Below, piece after piece: positions 1 to 12,887 of a stretch of 64,000 nucleotides of DNA. The DNA is from Euonymus europaeus (taxonomy: Eukaryota > Streptophyta > Magnoliopsida > Celastrales > Celastraceae). Location of the stretch: contig OY756972.1 of assembly GCA_963580455.1 (NCBI GenBank), positions 19,359,001 through 19,423,000 on the forward strand, given 5' to 3'. Positions within the stretch are counted from its first letter, which is position 1. The number at the start of each line of letters is the position of its first letter. Made by a program: the position numbers and the translations under genes. The notes under the pieces are model-generated. The model was not told the origin of the DNA. It saw only the letters and a list, made by a program, of their open reading frames with translations, and did no database searches.

Positions 1-90
1 ACTTCAATTTTTTTATTATTTTTTGGGTGGTGTTAGCGCTGAAGGATGCCCCCTATAACCTTTACATATGTTATCTTGAATTTACCTTCA

Positions 91-868
91 GGCAATTTGT
101 TGGCAGTGGACCCTATGACTTGATGCACACTGTTCCTCCAAATGCAACTGAATATATTTTTCAGGCTCTGAGACCAAGGTAACTTGTTGACAAGAAAGTT
201 GAATCCTCTATCTACTTTCTTTAGTGCTCTCTTTCATTCTTTGTTTTTTTTGGTTGTCTCGTTGCTTTAATGCACTGTATCTTATTTATTGTAGTCGAAA
301 TTTTGGCAAGTTTATTGTAGCTGACTTATAAAAGAAAATGTGGAAGGGATAAGGCTTTCTATTTTTCTTGAGTTTATAGAGTTTGTAGAATGTGAATTAA
401 CTACCTGGAAAATGTAGGCAACTATTTTCCCAATTTGATAATTTTTATTTAGGACTTGGTTCTATAATTTTTATATATTTATTAATCTGGCTTCCTTTGT
501 GAGTAGTATGTTACTGTGTGGGATTGCTGCTGTGTCCATGTCTGAGGATTTGGTTATCGTCTCTTTTGCTCACCTCAAAGCTGACAACTGCCTGCTTTTA
601 CAGGTTTGTTTTCAGTGCCCATGCTCATGAATTTTGTGATATCACTCATTCAGATGGGACTCGTGAGATAACCGTTCCTGCCATGACATGGAAAGCGAAG
701 GATGATCCTGGATTCGTTGTTGCCACCTTTGGCAAGGACAGAAAAGGAGTGAGTGTTAGCTATTGCGCTCTTGCTAGGGAATCTCATGTTCTGGCAGCCT
801 ATACTACTCTTTTGGTTTCATTTGTGGTGATATGGTTTACATCAAAAAACCTCATTCTGGATGTTTGA
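91..868 (+). CDS. MPPE1: MPPE1/PGAP5-like metallophosphoesterase, C-terminal part (partial gene)
   Basis: These are the last two exons of a gene that starts left of the window. Exon A is 91-178 (acceptor TTCAG, donor GT at 179) and exon B is 604-868, ending in TGA. Reading through the splice gives a calcineurin-like phosphoesterase end with the metal-binding motif FSAHAHEF followed by ITVPAMTW, then a hydrophobic segment near the C-terminus (AAYTTLLVSFVVIWF) and a short tail. This order, HxH motif then a final membrane span, matches the MPPE1/PGAP5/Cdc1 family. In animals this enzyme removes an ethanolamine-phosphate side branch from GPI anchors in the secretory pathway; the plant role is inferred. 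The N-terminal metal-binding motifs lie outside the window. The upstream 90 bases look like intron. Confidence 0.8.
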
Positions 869-1786
869 GACGATAACAGTGGATTCTTGCTTTGTACAAT
901 TTGTTGTGCATTAATCATTGTATAAAATTTTTTGCATGCCTACCAAAGATGAAGTCTTTTTTCTTTATCCATTTCTTTTTACTTTTAAAATAAAATGGAA
1001 CTATTCTTCTCTGGTTAAGATTTTATTTAGGATAAAATGACTTCATCGTTTTCTTTTCTGGAAATGGAGCCACAACCAGGATCTTTGGTTCAACGGCCTA
1101 GCTCTTTTGCTGCCAAACACAAGTGAACATAATTCATTTTTCGGATCAGCCAGTTCATGTGAAAGTAAGTACTGGATTATATGGGACAGAGTATCTTGGA
1201 CACTATTCACAGGGACAGACTACACAGCATTGAGTAATACCTTGTTTAGTGAGGTTAGCAAGTGATATTATTAATTTGGCCTGAATTTATCTGGTTTATA
1301 CTACTTTCAAATAAATGCTTTGGGTTCAACTTGGGACTTTTACATTTACTGCGCTGTTAGGATATTTTTATTTTTGGTCGGGATGAACTTGTACTGCAGA
1401 TTTCATTCTCTATATTAACATTTGATAAAAATAATCCATTTAATATATCTTCAATTGATAAAATATTCTATTAACGTCTTTACGGCCTTTGTTTATTTTT
1501 CCTACTCTTTCAGTTTATTGACCTCAATTTTGTTAGCATATTTCTTTGATTGCTTCAGGTTGTTTTCTTTAGCCTGAGCTGGGCCATGGTTGGAAGTTTT
1601 TTCTTTTTAAGTTTAATTTTGAAGTTTGTGAGTGCTGATTGTAAATGATATTTTCTTAATCATTAGGCAGTATTCGACAACAACTGATTGGCTGAAATGT
1701 ACGAGAAGGTCGCCATTTATTCAAGTTAGTCAAGTGAAAAGGCAACTAATCCGGTGATCAAAACTACAATTATTCTGGAATAAATA
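869..1786. other. Spacer between two convergent genes
   Basis: This holds the 3' ends of the MPPE1-like gene (reading in) and the BXL7-like gene (opposite strand). It is T-rich with no long open frame. The first part is probably the 3' UTR of the phosphoesterase gene. I see no further gene or repeat. Confidence 0.5.
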
Positions 1787-4700
1787 TCAAACTATGATCG
1801 TGATTGGGTACTCTTCTTCGCCAACAGTCAAGATTTGTGACCCATCTTCAATAACCAACTTCCCCTCTTCGTTAGCTATGCTGAGGTGCTCACAGGGATT
1901 TAGCTGAAATTCAATTTCGTCTCTCTGCCATGCATTTAGTTTCACACTTTGGAATCCAGTTAACTTTTTAATTGGCCCCCCACTTCCAAGTTTAGCATGC
2001 TTCACAAATAACAATACAGGATGCTTTCCTGCCATTCCCCCATTGTTTTGGACTCCCACTGTTACTGAGAACTTCCCCTTTTCACACAGTTCTGTGCTCA
2101 ACTCTGAAACTAATCTGTAACCAGCCCCATTTGACTTCTCAAGCATAGTTTTACCTGATCTCTCTTTTAAGATTACCTTGTCTGGGGTGATGGAGTTGAA
2201 CTTGTAAGAGTAATTCGAATAGCTCAGACCATAACCAAATTCAAAAACTTTGGGGCCTCTGTAGAACCTGTAAGTACGTCCAGGATAGCTTGAGTTTGGA
2301 TCGGGCCGCATTCTCATATCTGTCATTGGTACTTTGATGAAATCTTTTGGATACCAAGTCATTGGTAATCTCCCCCCTGCAGACCGGGAAGAAACATTTC
2401 TTCAGAGTATAATTTAAGGCAGTGAAGCCATTTTCTTTTCTTTCTCATTGGAAAAAGAGAGACGGATACAATGTATGTCTTGTACAGAGACTGTGAATTG
2501 AGTTTACCTGGATTATAGTCGCCAAAGATAATTTCTGCTAGTGCAATAGCTCCAGCCTCACCAGGATAACCGGTCCACAAGATGCTTCCAATATTTTGAT
2601 CATACTTTGCAAAAGAGATGTCGACTGGACCTCCACAAAGAAGAACTAGAACAACAGGTTTTTTTGCAGCTTTGGCAACACTGGTTATGAGACTTTGTTG
2701 TTTACCTGGAAGCATCAAGTCCACACGATCATAGTCTTCCCTCTCTTGTGTTTGATCCAGTCCCATTACCAGCACAACTTGGTCCACCTCTTTTGCTATC
2801 TTTACTGCTGCTTTGATTGAAGCTGACGAGCATGTGACATTGTTGCAGCCTGGATGATACCTGGTGTTCTTAATGTAGCTCTGCAACACTTGTAATGGAG
2901 TCACAGACTTGCATGGGGGACCTTCATAGTTTCCTTGAAGTGTGTGTGCAACATTTGCATTGGGCCCTAAAACTGCAAGGGACCTGGTCTTCGATTTTGA
3001 AAGTGGAAGGATTTTAGGATAGTTCTTCAGAAGGACGATGCCATCTTGAGCAGCTTCAAGCGCTAGATCCTGGTGCTTTTCTGAACATACTTGTTCTGTA
3101 CCTATCTTTCCAAAAGGCTGGCTGGTTGGATTGCCATTGAACAGTCCTAGCCTCATCCTGACAGAGAAGAGGTTCTGGAGTGCCCTGTCAATTTCCGATT
3201 CTGGTAGTTTTTTCTGCTTTATTGCTGATTTGGTGTGGTTACGCAAGTATGAACCACAATTGACATCCATTCCTGCAAATGTGCATCCAATTTTTAACTC
3301 AGAACTTTGTATGTTTAAATGATTGCTGGTACAATCAACAGACAGCTGTTCTGAAATGTCATTTAACAAGGACTGCCGGAATATCTGACTTTTCCGGAAG
3401 GGAACCATGAACAATCAACCATGGCACGGTGCTGTAGACGGCGTAGAGATTTTGACTTCGGTAATTCCATTGCATCTTGTCCTTCAATTTTAGTAATGCA
3501 TGTGGTGAAAGCAGCTAGTCAAACAACTACAACGTTGAGCTAATAAGAACAAGTGATACTATACCAGCTTTAAGGACGTCTGCAACTGCATCTTCTGGTG
3601 ATTTAGCATAACGTTGATCTTCATAGATAATGGAGACAGCGTCGCAGTCCGAGGTGATGTACCTAATAGTATCCAACCAGAAAAATACCCACGCTCAAGT
3701 CAGCATCAATAACCAAAGTCAGGTCAGTCAAGAACTGTATACTTGTTATGAATTCAATCAAATTACCCATTGAAGCCCCACTGCCCCCTAGCAGTTTCAG
3801 ATAAGAGGTTATGATCTGCACAGTTGGGAACGCCGTTGACACGATTATAAGCGCACATTATTCCACTTGCTTTTGCTTCTTCTATGCAACTCCGGAATGG
3901 AGGCTGGTATGTGTCTGTTAAGTCTTGTAGAGTGACCTGCAGAAGATGTAGTGGAGATGATTTGAAATGCAAAAGGGAACGTTCTTTTCAAATCTAGATT
4001 TCTTGCATAAATGAAGGGAACTTTGATTTTTAAAGCTTACACGGGCATCAAAGACGAACCGATTCACGCGGTTCCAGTTGTCCAAATCATAAGCAGTGAA
4101 GTGCTTGCAACAAGCAGAAGCTTGAAGATGCTCCCCAAGCTTCCCTCCTCCATAAGAATCCCCTTGAATTCCTCTGACAAACGACACTGCATATTTTCCT
4201 ACAACAAGTGGATCTTCACCAGGTGTCTCTTGCCCTCTCCCCCATCTTGGATCTCTGTAAATGTTGATGTTTGGTGCCCAAAATGTCATGCCTGTGGCTT
4301 GCCCCGCATTGTATATTGCTCTAGCTTCTGTTCCTATCGCCTTGACTCAGATATATAGAAACACAGGATGACAGAAAACACAATATTATCTCTTTAAGAA
4401 TCAAGACTCGACGTAATTTGTTGTAGTACATTTTGCTCACTTACTTGGCCGATGCGATACCAAAGTTCGGTATTGAAAGAAGCTGCAGTGAGAATGACTT
4501 GTGGGAAACTCGTTGCCGCTCGAATGGTGCCATTGAAATGGATACCTTGACTGACATTGGCAACTTCTGCAACTCCATGTAAGGCCTCAGACCACCACTC
4601 ATAGCCGGGGATGCCAAGGTGTGGAATCGGAGGAGCCGAATTGACAAGTTGGGTTATTTTTTCGTCTAATGTAAGACGAGAGACGAGATCTCGGACTCTC

Positions 4701-4834
4701 TGGCTGATGGGCAGTGTGGTATTGCAGAAAGGATAGAGTTTTGTTGATGGATTAGAAGAGTCGCATGCGTATGGAGGATGAGCCGAGTCTACAGTGATGA
4801 GTGTGAAGAGAGAGAGCAATAATAGAAATCTCAT
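1787..4834 (-). CDS. BXL7: Beta-D-xylosidase, GH3 family, BXL7-type (complete, six exons)
   Basis: Exons on the minus strand: 4834-4445, 4340-4041, 3936-3767, 3662-3565, 3272-2508, 2376-1787. All introns are GT/AG and the joined frame is 770 codons plus TGA, the usual BXL length. It starts with a signal peptide ([19 protein letters not shown]), so it should act in the cell wall, releasing xylose (possibly arabinose) from xylan-type chains. Visible GH3 features are [29 protein letters not shown], the nucleophile Asp in TSDCDAV (about residue 292), the second-domain segment [13 protein letters not shown] that should hold the acid/base Glu, [12 protein letters not shown], and a C-terminal fibronectin-III-like domain with FGYGLSYS. 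The wording is closest to Arabidopsis BXL7 rather than BXL1-4, judged from memory. The start codon directly precedes the signal peptide. No breaks are seen. Confidence 0.93.
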
Positions 4835-6634
4835 TTTGAGAAGAGATGCACGGAGAGGGAGGAAGCAGCGATGCTATAAATTGGCACAAAGTTGCAGGAA
4901 TGGTAGCATCTACATTTTAATATGCTACTCAAAAAATAGCCGTTGTGGTATGCATTGTAGCATATAAAAAATTCGCATGTTTGTATCTGTTGTGCGGACA
5001 AGGAAACAAAATAATGCATATGGTCACACCTATGCGTCCACAACTGGACCCAAGTGGGAATACATTTTTAGTAGGGTGTCAACGATCAGTTTTAGTTGAT
5101 TTTTTGACATATTTTGGTCAGATTTTTTAATCGATTTTCGGTTTGACTTTTTGATAGGTTTTAATGGATTTTTTTTATAAAAAAAAAACACTGACCAATT
5201 GGCTCGGTTTTGGGTTTTGTTTGAATTTTTTGTGACAATCCTAATTTTTAGAGTGCGTTTGTTTTGTTGAAAATATCTTTCTTTTTAATGTTTTATGTAC
5301 TTACGTGATTTTCATATTTTTAATAATGACAATCAAACGTTTTTCTTGATTGTTATTTAATTTTCATAAAATTAAAATGAAAAACAACACATGAAAAATA
5401 AATATATGCAATTGGTCCCAAAACTAGATTCTTTTGGGCTCATGAATTAATATGGTCCATATTAAGTTGGACTATTAGGATGCAAATCATATAAGAACAT
5501 ATGACATCTGGGGCTAGGGTCCTCAAATTTCTAGAGCCCCATATTTTTAAAAAAAATAGTATTATCATATTAATTTAAAATTCGTTTAGATCCTTATTTA
5601 GAATTCGCTCAAACTCCTACTTTACAGTTCACCTAGGTCCCAAAGATTCATCAGGTACGCCACTGTATGACATGATAAATTTATTTTACAAAATTATAGA
5701 GTGTGTTTGGAGATTGTTTTCTTTTTTCGCTTTTAAAAATGATTTTGAGTATAGTTTTTAAGAATAAAAATTGATAAAAAATTCATTTGATTTGTGTTAT
5801 TTCACTACGTTTTCGAAAACTGAAAATATGAATTAAAATTGAAATTTATCAAAACAGTACTCCCATCACTTTTAATTTGACAAATTCTCACGAGCTACCA
5901 AGATATTTTTCCATTCCTTATCTCTAAATTATCTTATCTATTTTGTCGCCTGACTTTCCTACATAGCTTGAGACTACAGAGTGTCGGCAGATAACAATTG
6001 AAAGGGGGGAGTAGGTGATCTATTTCACACAATGTTAACGTGTAATTAGTAGTTCATACCTTTTTGCTTGTGTAATAGAACCGTTAATTATGCTTATGAA
6101 CAACAATTTACGCAACGATAGTTGACATTGACAAGTGGAGAGAGTTTGTCAAAACTAAATCTCCATCTATCATTCGTAATGTTTGTCCAATTAACAATTC
6201 AAGCGAGTTTTGCATTTATTTGACACAGTTGGGAATAAGAAAATTGTACTTGTGAAAATGTTACGATATTGAATTCAGTGGTCCTGATAGTTACGTTATA
6301 CGTTGATGTGGTTGAACATAACTAATAAAATGATAATAATTTAACAGACTGTTGTTGGCGTACTTTTAAATTTGAATTGAAAACCAAGTAGTTTTTGCCG
6401 TTGCATAATTTATCCACAAAAAAAATAACTTTCAAATTGTTGATTAATTAAGTGGACTAATGTATGACAACCAATTAGTTTTGTATGTATATGTAGAATT
6501 AATATCTTCCAAGTTCCAATAGTGCATACATTTTTTTGTGTAATAAGGGGAAGGGGGTGGGGTTTGAATTCGGAGTTCGAGATTACCTACGCTCTAGTTC
6601 GCCAACTCGTCAACTAAGTTATTTGAGATTCATG
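4835..6634. other. BXL7 upstream region and AT-rich spacer
   Basis: The first few hundred bases must carry the BXL7 promoter (reading leftwards), but I see no clear minus-strand TATA box. Beyond about 5100 the sequence is AT-rich with stretches typical of old MITEs, for example around 5250-5400 and 5700-5880. I could not define element ends. No gene is supported. Confidence 0.4.
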
Positions 6635-6644
6635 AATAGTGAAT

Positions 6645-7607
6645 GGGTAAATAGTATATTTGGGTATTGAAAGATTGGTCATTACTCAGGTACTGAAGTT
6701 TTGACTCATCTAACTTAGGTACTGAGGTTTCGATATTGTTTCAATTCTGGACACGGTTAGTTTCCTCAATATACGGGCAGGGGTTAATAGCATTTTTTAG
6801 TACTGAAAGAGGTGACACATTTCAACTCATGTACTATTGTTCGAACCCATCCAACTAGATAACCAATATTTTATTTTTGTTTCAATTTTAGATGCCGGCA
6901 AATATGTATTGACGACGTCGAAAGTGGGCTTCCTTCATTTGTAATAGAGTGCTTCGAACTCTAAATAAAACCCTAGAAGAAAGATGTCAACAGTACTAGT
7001 GGCTGAAGAGGAGGAAGAACCAATCCATGGACACATAAATGAAGAATCAAAGAACAACTAAAGAGAATGAAGTCGAAATCCATACCTGTTCTCAGACTTT
7101 AACCACGATTTGGAGTAGCTGTGCGAGGTAAGGACAAAAACTGGAGTGGATGTCGAGGGAAGTGGACTTGTACTTTGGTCCGGAACTCGACTTTGATCTC
7201 AACGGCTGAGCAACTATATTCGAACTGTAGGACGACATAAGAGGTGGAGCTAGAGATAGAAGGATCATTTTACACATCATTAGTTGTTGTGCCACATAAA
7301 AAAAAATTAACTTCTTAATGTCAAATCATATATTTATTTGCTCGAATAGTAGAAAAACATACTGGTGATGTGTTTTGAAATAAAATCAAAACCTTGGTTC
7401 CCGAGTTGGATGAGTTCAAACTTCAAACGTGTCAATTCTTTCAATACTCAAAAGTGTTATTAACTGCTGCTCATATATTGAGGAAGCTCACCTTGTCCAG
7501 AATTGAAAGAAAATCGAAACCTCAATACTCGAGTTGGATGAGTCAAAATTTCAATACCTGAGTTAAAACGTGGCCAATATTTCATTACCCAAAATTATTA
7601 CTCACCC
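6645..7607. mobile_element. Non-autonomous Mutator-like element with long terminal inverted repeats
   Basis: About 250 bp at the left (6645 to about 6895) matches the reverse complement of about 240 bp at the right (about 7370-7607). The left end begins GGGTAAATAGTATATTTGGG and the right end finishes TACTCACCC. The 10-bp sequence AATAGTGAAT flanks it on both sides (6635-6644 and 7608-7617). Long TIRs with a 9-11 bp target duplication are the signature of MULEs. The interior (about 6900-7370) is richer in G+C than the arms and has no transposase, so the element could be a Pack-MULE carrying a host gene fragment. On the minus strand the interior has a 67-codon frame (7092-7295) that I do not recognise. 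Confidence 0.85.
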
Positions 7608-7617
7608 AATAGTGAAT

Positions 7618-8860
7618 ATATAAAAAATAGTATTATAGTACTCGTTTTAGAGAAAGAGCACCAACTCTAAAATATTGCTTTTATATTATTCAAATTAAAG
7701 CTCCCATGCATATATTCACTAACACTGATCTTATATATACATATATAGATAATAATTATATATAATAATAGTATGGTCCACTAATATCAGACAGACGAAT
7801 AAATTAGATTTCATCAAAGTTGGCTGTGGCCTAAAATATTTGATTCCTTCCTCATATAATTTCCTGACACCATGAATATTACTATCATATCATTACTATG
7901 CATTATTCCATTGTAGGTGAAAGCTGATGATATTATTTATGTATATATATATATAATATGGATCACGTGCACTCTTTTTAATTAATAGATTTTAGAAATA
8001 TATATATATATATATATTTATTCCAACTTGTTAATTATGATCGATTGCTCAGTATCCCTATCATTTTCCTCTCCTATGGGCGATGGAAACATCAAATAAA
8101 CGAAAAGGTTTGCATTATATGGTCCATCGTAAATGCATAAATATCTTATTTATTGGAGGAAAATTGAAATGTCGTCTGGATATGATTATTGTGGACCCAC
8201 ACTATAAATCTACCATATTCCCCTTTATCCGATGGAAACATAAAATAAACGAAAAGGTTTGAATATGGTGGACCCCCACACATACGAGTCTCATGCATTG
8301 AGTTCAGTGAACTCAATCATATATATAATCTTAAATTTCGAATTGAAACTCATCTTCTTCTTTTTTTTTTATTAAAAATACAAAAGTGTTACACAACTCG
8401 ATTTTTAGTTGCCCAATTCAATCAAAGTTTACATGGCACTCCATGTACGTGGGTTATGTTGGACTTTTTCAAAAATCAATTAAGCATATTTTTTATTTAT
8501 TTTTCATAAATGAAAATTTAAAATGTTTTATCTCTAAAAATACATGTTAGATTTCGAAAAAAATTACATATTTGAACTCAACGAGTAAAAATCTTTATAA
8601 TAAGACTCATTGTCAATAGTTTATATTGCGTTTTTTTTCAATTAAATTGCTTTTAAAAACACTGTAATTCATATATAGGACGTGTAAATTGTCTATTCGA
8701 GCTGAAATTTTATTACACCATGATAGTAGAATATATATTTGTTATTTTTTGCATTTTTATTAAAATTATGTTGGGTACTTGAACCCGTTAAGATATAGTA
8801 GTTAGGACCCTAGGGTTTAACACTTGAGACATTTAGGATTTTAGTAGCGAATCCGAGCAT
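7618..8860. other. AT-rich spacer with a short direct repeat
   Basis: Holds TA runs at about 7943-7956 and 8000-8017. A direct repeat of about 33 bp (CGATGGAAACAT followed by AAATAAACGAAAAGGTTTG) lies at 8081-8113 and 8230-8262. No gene is supported. Confidence 0.45.
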
Positions 8861-9058
8861 TTTAGGTTACAACATAAAAACTCAACACACAAGCCCGCTA
8901 GGGTTTAGCGAATTCGTTCGCCTTGGGGTTTATAACACTTATTTTAGGTTACAGTATGAAAATTCGATACACGAGCCCGTTAAGGTTTTGCGAATTCGTT
9001 CCCCTTAAGATTTAACAATTATTCTTTAAGTTACAGTATAAAAGTCGATATACGGGCC
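8861..9058. repeat. Tandem repeat, about 82-bp unit, 2.4 copies
   Basis: Copies begin at 8861, 8942 and 9025, each with TTTARGTTACARYATRAAA followed by GATACACGAGCCCG and then, in the two full copies, GCGAATTCGTT. The third copy stops near 9058. A weaker partial copy may precede 8861. The units have diverged, so the array is not recent. Confidence 0.7.
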
Positions 9059-11640
9059 TATATCAGTACTTATAGATAAATACTGGAACTTACTTAATCA
9101 ACATATTAGTGCCCAACAAAAAATAATATAATTAAAAACAATGTAATTAAAAATGAATGAATAAAACCTATCGATGATGAATCTTATTGAATAGATATTT
9201 ATTTGTTCATTCTGGATATGTAATTTGTTTTGAAATCTAATATGTAATTTAAGAGATAAAGTGTTTTAAATTTCGTTTAAAAAAGAGAAAAAAATGTGAG
9301 TTTTCAAACAAGATATTTTATTTTTTAAAATTTTAATTTTTCATCCCATATACTTAGAAAACATGTCAGATAGACTTTGGTTAATATTAAGATACAAAAA
9401 CTTGGGTTTTTTAACACCACCCTTAAGAAAAATGTGACCTCACAATATAAATATCTTGTACACGTGTATAAATATCTTGTTTTATTGGACTCTAGCGGAG
9501 GAATATTAAACAATCAACAAGTACTGTTTCAGGATTGTGATATCTAAATTGAATTAGTTATCTGTTGTCAGTCAGGCCGTCACAATCCATCCTCACTGGA
9601 AATTGTTTTCCACTTGTTCAAATTTAAATTTAGTTTTTTTCTTTTAGTTTTTTTTCTTCTGTTTATTGGGTGCGTTCTCGACTAGTATATAATATACAAG
9701 AGAAATCCAAAACCCTAAAAGTCAAAATAAGAAATAAACTAAAAATTATTTTGCAAGTGGAAGATGAAAATAAGGCATCGAGGGAGAAAACTTGCAAGTT
9801 CAGCCGGTGATCATTTTATTGTGCGTTTAGGGTTGTCATGCACTAATTACCATATGAAAACGTCACTCTTAATTTGTCGTTTTCTCATATGCATCCAGAG
9901 ACCTATGGGCTGTTGTGGAAATATATACGGTGGTGCTAAGTCATATATACATTGTTTATTCATAAGGCCACATAATTAATGTGGCAAGTCATGTAGGATG
10001 ATGTATCGGCCTTCGATGAGTATAATGACTGGTAGAATCAGTGCCTATATATTTTCGAGACAAATACAATAGTGGTACGTAGTGATTGGTCGATTTGTCA
10101 TCGGTGTTGGCCATATCAAATGAATTTAGTTTGCAAGTGTGATTCCGACGATTACAGTGGACAAAACAAATTGAGTTTTCTCCTCGTCATCTTGCGATTC
10201 TTTTGAGATTAGCCGCTTTGCGATTGATGACCACGTTGAAGTTTCGTCGTTGGTCTAGATGATAGAGCGTGACAATGTAATACTATGACATCTCATAAGA
10301 ATGTAATTAGCGCTTGCGCTATTTTACATTATTTCACTTTGTAATTAAAATGTTTTACATTTATATCATGAATATTCATGAAGAATATTGTAATTAAATA
10401 GTCATAAGTGTGGACAATTAATAAGTATTACGTCTTCTCTTTATTTGTTAATTATATTTGTGTTTTAAATTATTTGCACAATTTATTTTTAGTATGGTGA
10501 AAACAATAGCTAAAAATACCCAAAATAAGTGAGAAAAAATTGGATGAAGGCAATTCTTCGTCGTCAGTGTGTAATTACATTATTTTCGTGTTGAAATATA
10601 CGTCATTGGTGTTTAATTCTATTGTTATGTCCTTCAACTACACTCCTACTACCAATGGCAAGTCTTTTAATGTTGTTTGATGAGAGAGATACAGTTTAAA
10701 TGTGAGAGAATGAGAGATAAGTGGAAAAGTTGAGCATCAAGGAGAGAAGCGAAAAAGTGTGCATCCAGGCCTAGGATTGAGCCCAGATCAAGCCGAAGTT
10801 GTGATTGGGCATCGATTAAGGCGAGGTCTTGGATCGGGGCCAGGTTAGGCCTAACTCAGGGTCCAGGAATATAATCGAGCTCAGTCATCCAAGGTTTGAG
10901 GAGGGGCTCTGGTCATATGGGGTTCAAAATAAAGCTCGAGTCTGGTCGAAGTCTAGGGTTCAAGATTGGGCCAAATTCAGACTGAGATCTAGAATCGGCC
11001 TCAGGTCAAGCTTTGGGACCGAGCTTGGAGTCGGGCTTGACCCCTGTCCCAAAGCCTGTGCCATGCCTAATATGGGCTTGAAGCTTGACTTCAGAAGAAT
11101 AATTTTAGAAAACACTAAAAATAAAATACATATTTCATTTTGTAAACCAAACACCATAATGAGATTATAATTAAATTATTTGTAAATGAATTATAATTAC
11201 AAGCGTGTAATATATTGAACCAAACGGCCCAAAATTTCATGGACGGCTAGCATTTTCCGAATATATTATGGTGCAAAATGATGGTGTGAGGCTCCATTGG
11301 GCCCCTTTTCCTTTTAATGATCTTTCTAAAGGAAGACAAGGAGAAGGAGAGTTTTCTTTTCTTCTAATCCAAAGCCAACATAGGAAATGGCGGTGGATGG
11401 GATGGATACCAACCAAAAGTCCAAAACAGAGAAAGCTAATTCGTTAACGGCTTGTTGTTGGAGTTAACGCCGTCACAGTCGCCATGTTCATGACGGGAAA
11501 ATCGAGACAGACAGACAGCCAGTCATCCTCTGTTATGCCACTTGGTGGAAGGAGAGAGTGACAATATATTTTGAAGTGAGCGCTATTAGCCAACCACGTG
11601 GACCTGCGCATTACAGCTTGTGAGCACATGCAATTGTTTA
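9059..11640. other. Spacer with a G-rich degenerate stretch
   Basis: No supported gene. From about 10741 to 11070 the composition changes to G-rich with many GGGTC/GGGCC/GAGCTC-like words in loose repetition, giving chance open frames on both strands. This resembles the interior of non-autonomous hAT-like elements, but I could not fix its ends. The rest is AT-rich. Confidence 0.35.
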
Positions 11641-11940
11641 AGATTATTGTTTCCGTTAAAATTATTTGTAAACCGCATCTTTATCGCACAAAAATTCAAA
11701 CCACACACATTTCTCAATACAGTCACATCAGCAAAACACATCTCCCAATATAATTATTCATTTCTTCATTATTCAAACCAACTATTTTCTTTTCCTACAT
11801 TTTTTTCACAACAAAACTACACAAAAATCAAGATTAGTCTCACCAAAACACATCTTTCAATACAATCATATTAACAAAACACATCTTTCAATACAACCAA
11901 ATCAACAAAAATACACATTTCAATAACATTTAATATCCAC
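11640..11940 (-). repeat. Internally repetitive element (30-bp unit), related to 36790-37110
   Basis: Built of loosely repeated units with AACAAAACACATCTTTCAAT, seen best at 11840-11920. The reverse complement reads like the sequence at 36790-37110: both hold repeated words such as GTTGATATG and AAATGTGTTTTG. The two are copies of one dispersed family in opposite orientation. Family name unknown. Confidence 0.5.
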
Positions 11941-12159
11941 ATTAAACACACACCATTACATGTGCTGAGTGTCTAATTTATTGGGAGCATCTTCTGGGCC
12001 CAATCCTTACCTTTTTTTCCTTTTTTCTTTTTTTATGTATCCTTCTTGGTTATGACTTATGAAATATTCATCGGTGTTTCTTTTAATTTATTTATTATGC
12101 TAGGGTTTGCAACTGACAGCTGTCATTATATGATTGGGAAAATATTGTACGGTCCAATT

Positions 12160-12340
12160 TTAAACGGCTGATATTATCCATTTCATTATAACGTGATATT
12201 TCATTGTAAATTTATAATAAAATATTATATTTCAATTTCAATTGTTAATATTTCAGTGTAATATTATATTACATAGTAAAATTTACAATAAAATATGATA
12301 TTAAATAGATTGTGACAATATGAGTTATTTATCACCATTG
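12160..12340. repeat. Palindromic MITE-like sequence
   Basis: The left arm (about 12165-12230, with ATTTCATTGTAAATTTATAA) is an imperfect reverse complement of the right arm (about 12265-12335, with AGTAAAATTTACAATAAAAT). The whole could fold into a hairpin. Target duplication not determined. Confidence 0.4.
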
Positions 12341-12887
12341 TTATATAATTAGATGGTGCTGGAATCTTTTTTGCAATGGTAACACTATAATCTATTTATT
12401 TATATAAGATCCATGAGATTGGACCATTTTGGTGGCGAGTGTCATAATGTTTTGCATACTCGCGGTTGTAGACACTGGGTTCGTGCTTGTGCTGTCATTA
12501 GCTTAAACAATTTTCAAAATGTCAAATTGTCAAAATGTCAAAATGTCTATTTTTGTCTTTGTTGGTTGAGTAAACAATTTTCAACATGGTTCTTTCTTTT
12601 ATAAACATCATAGTTGTCCCTCCTGCCACGTTAGACACAAAACAGACACATACGTGATTTTTTTACTTGACATGTGTTTTACTTGATAGGTGGAGAAATG
12701 GAGGTTAGGTGAAGTGATGAGGGGTAGGTGGAGTAGGTGTAATAAATTAAGTGAACGATTAAACATTAATTAATATAATATTGAAGACATTATGACACTC
12801 CTGCCACCATAGCTATGGCGTTTAATTTATTAAAAGATATGGTGTTGATGGTCATGACTTCTTTGATTATTCTATGATTTTATCTTA

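Noticed and set aside
4861..4890. GCTATAAATTGG as the BXL7 TATA box
   Set aside because: It matches the TATA consensus only on the plus strand, while BXL7 reads from the minus strand; it would also leave almost no 5' UTR.
10829..11170. 113-codon frame on the plus strand
   Set aside because: It lies in a degenerate G-rich repeat stretch open on both strands; no recognisable domain.
11620..11874. 84-codon plus-strand frame
   Set aside because: It follows the repetitive units of a dispersed element; no domain.
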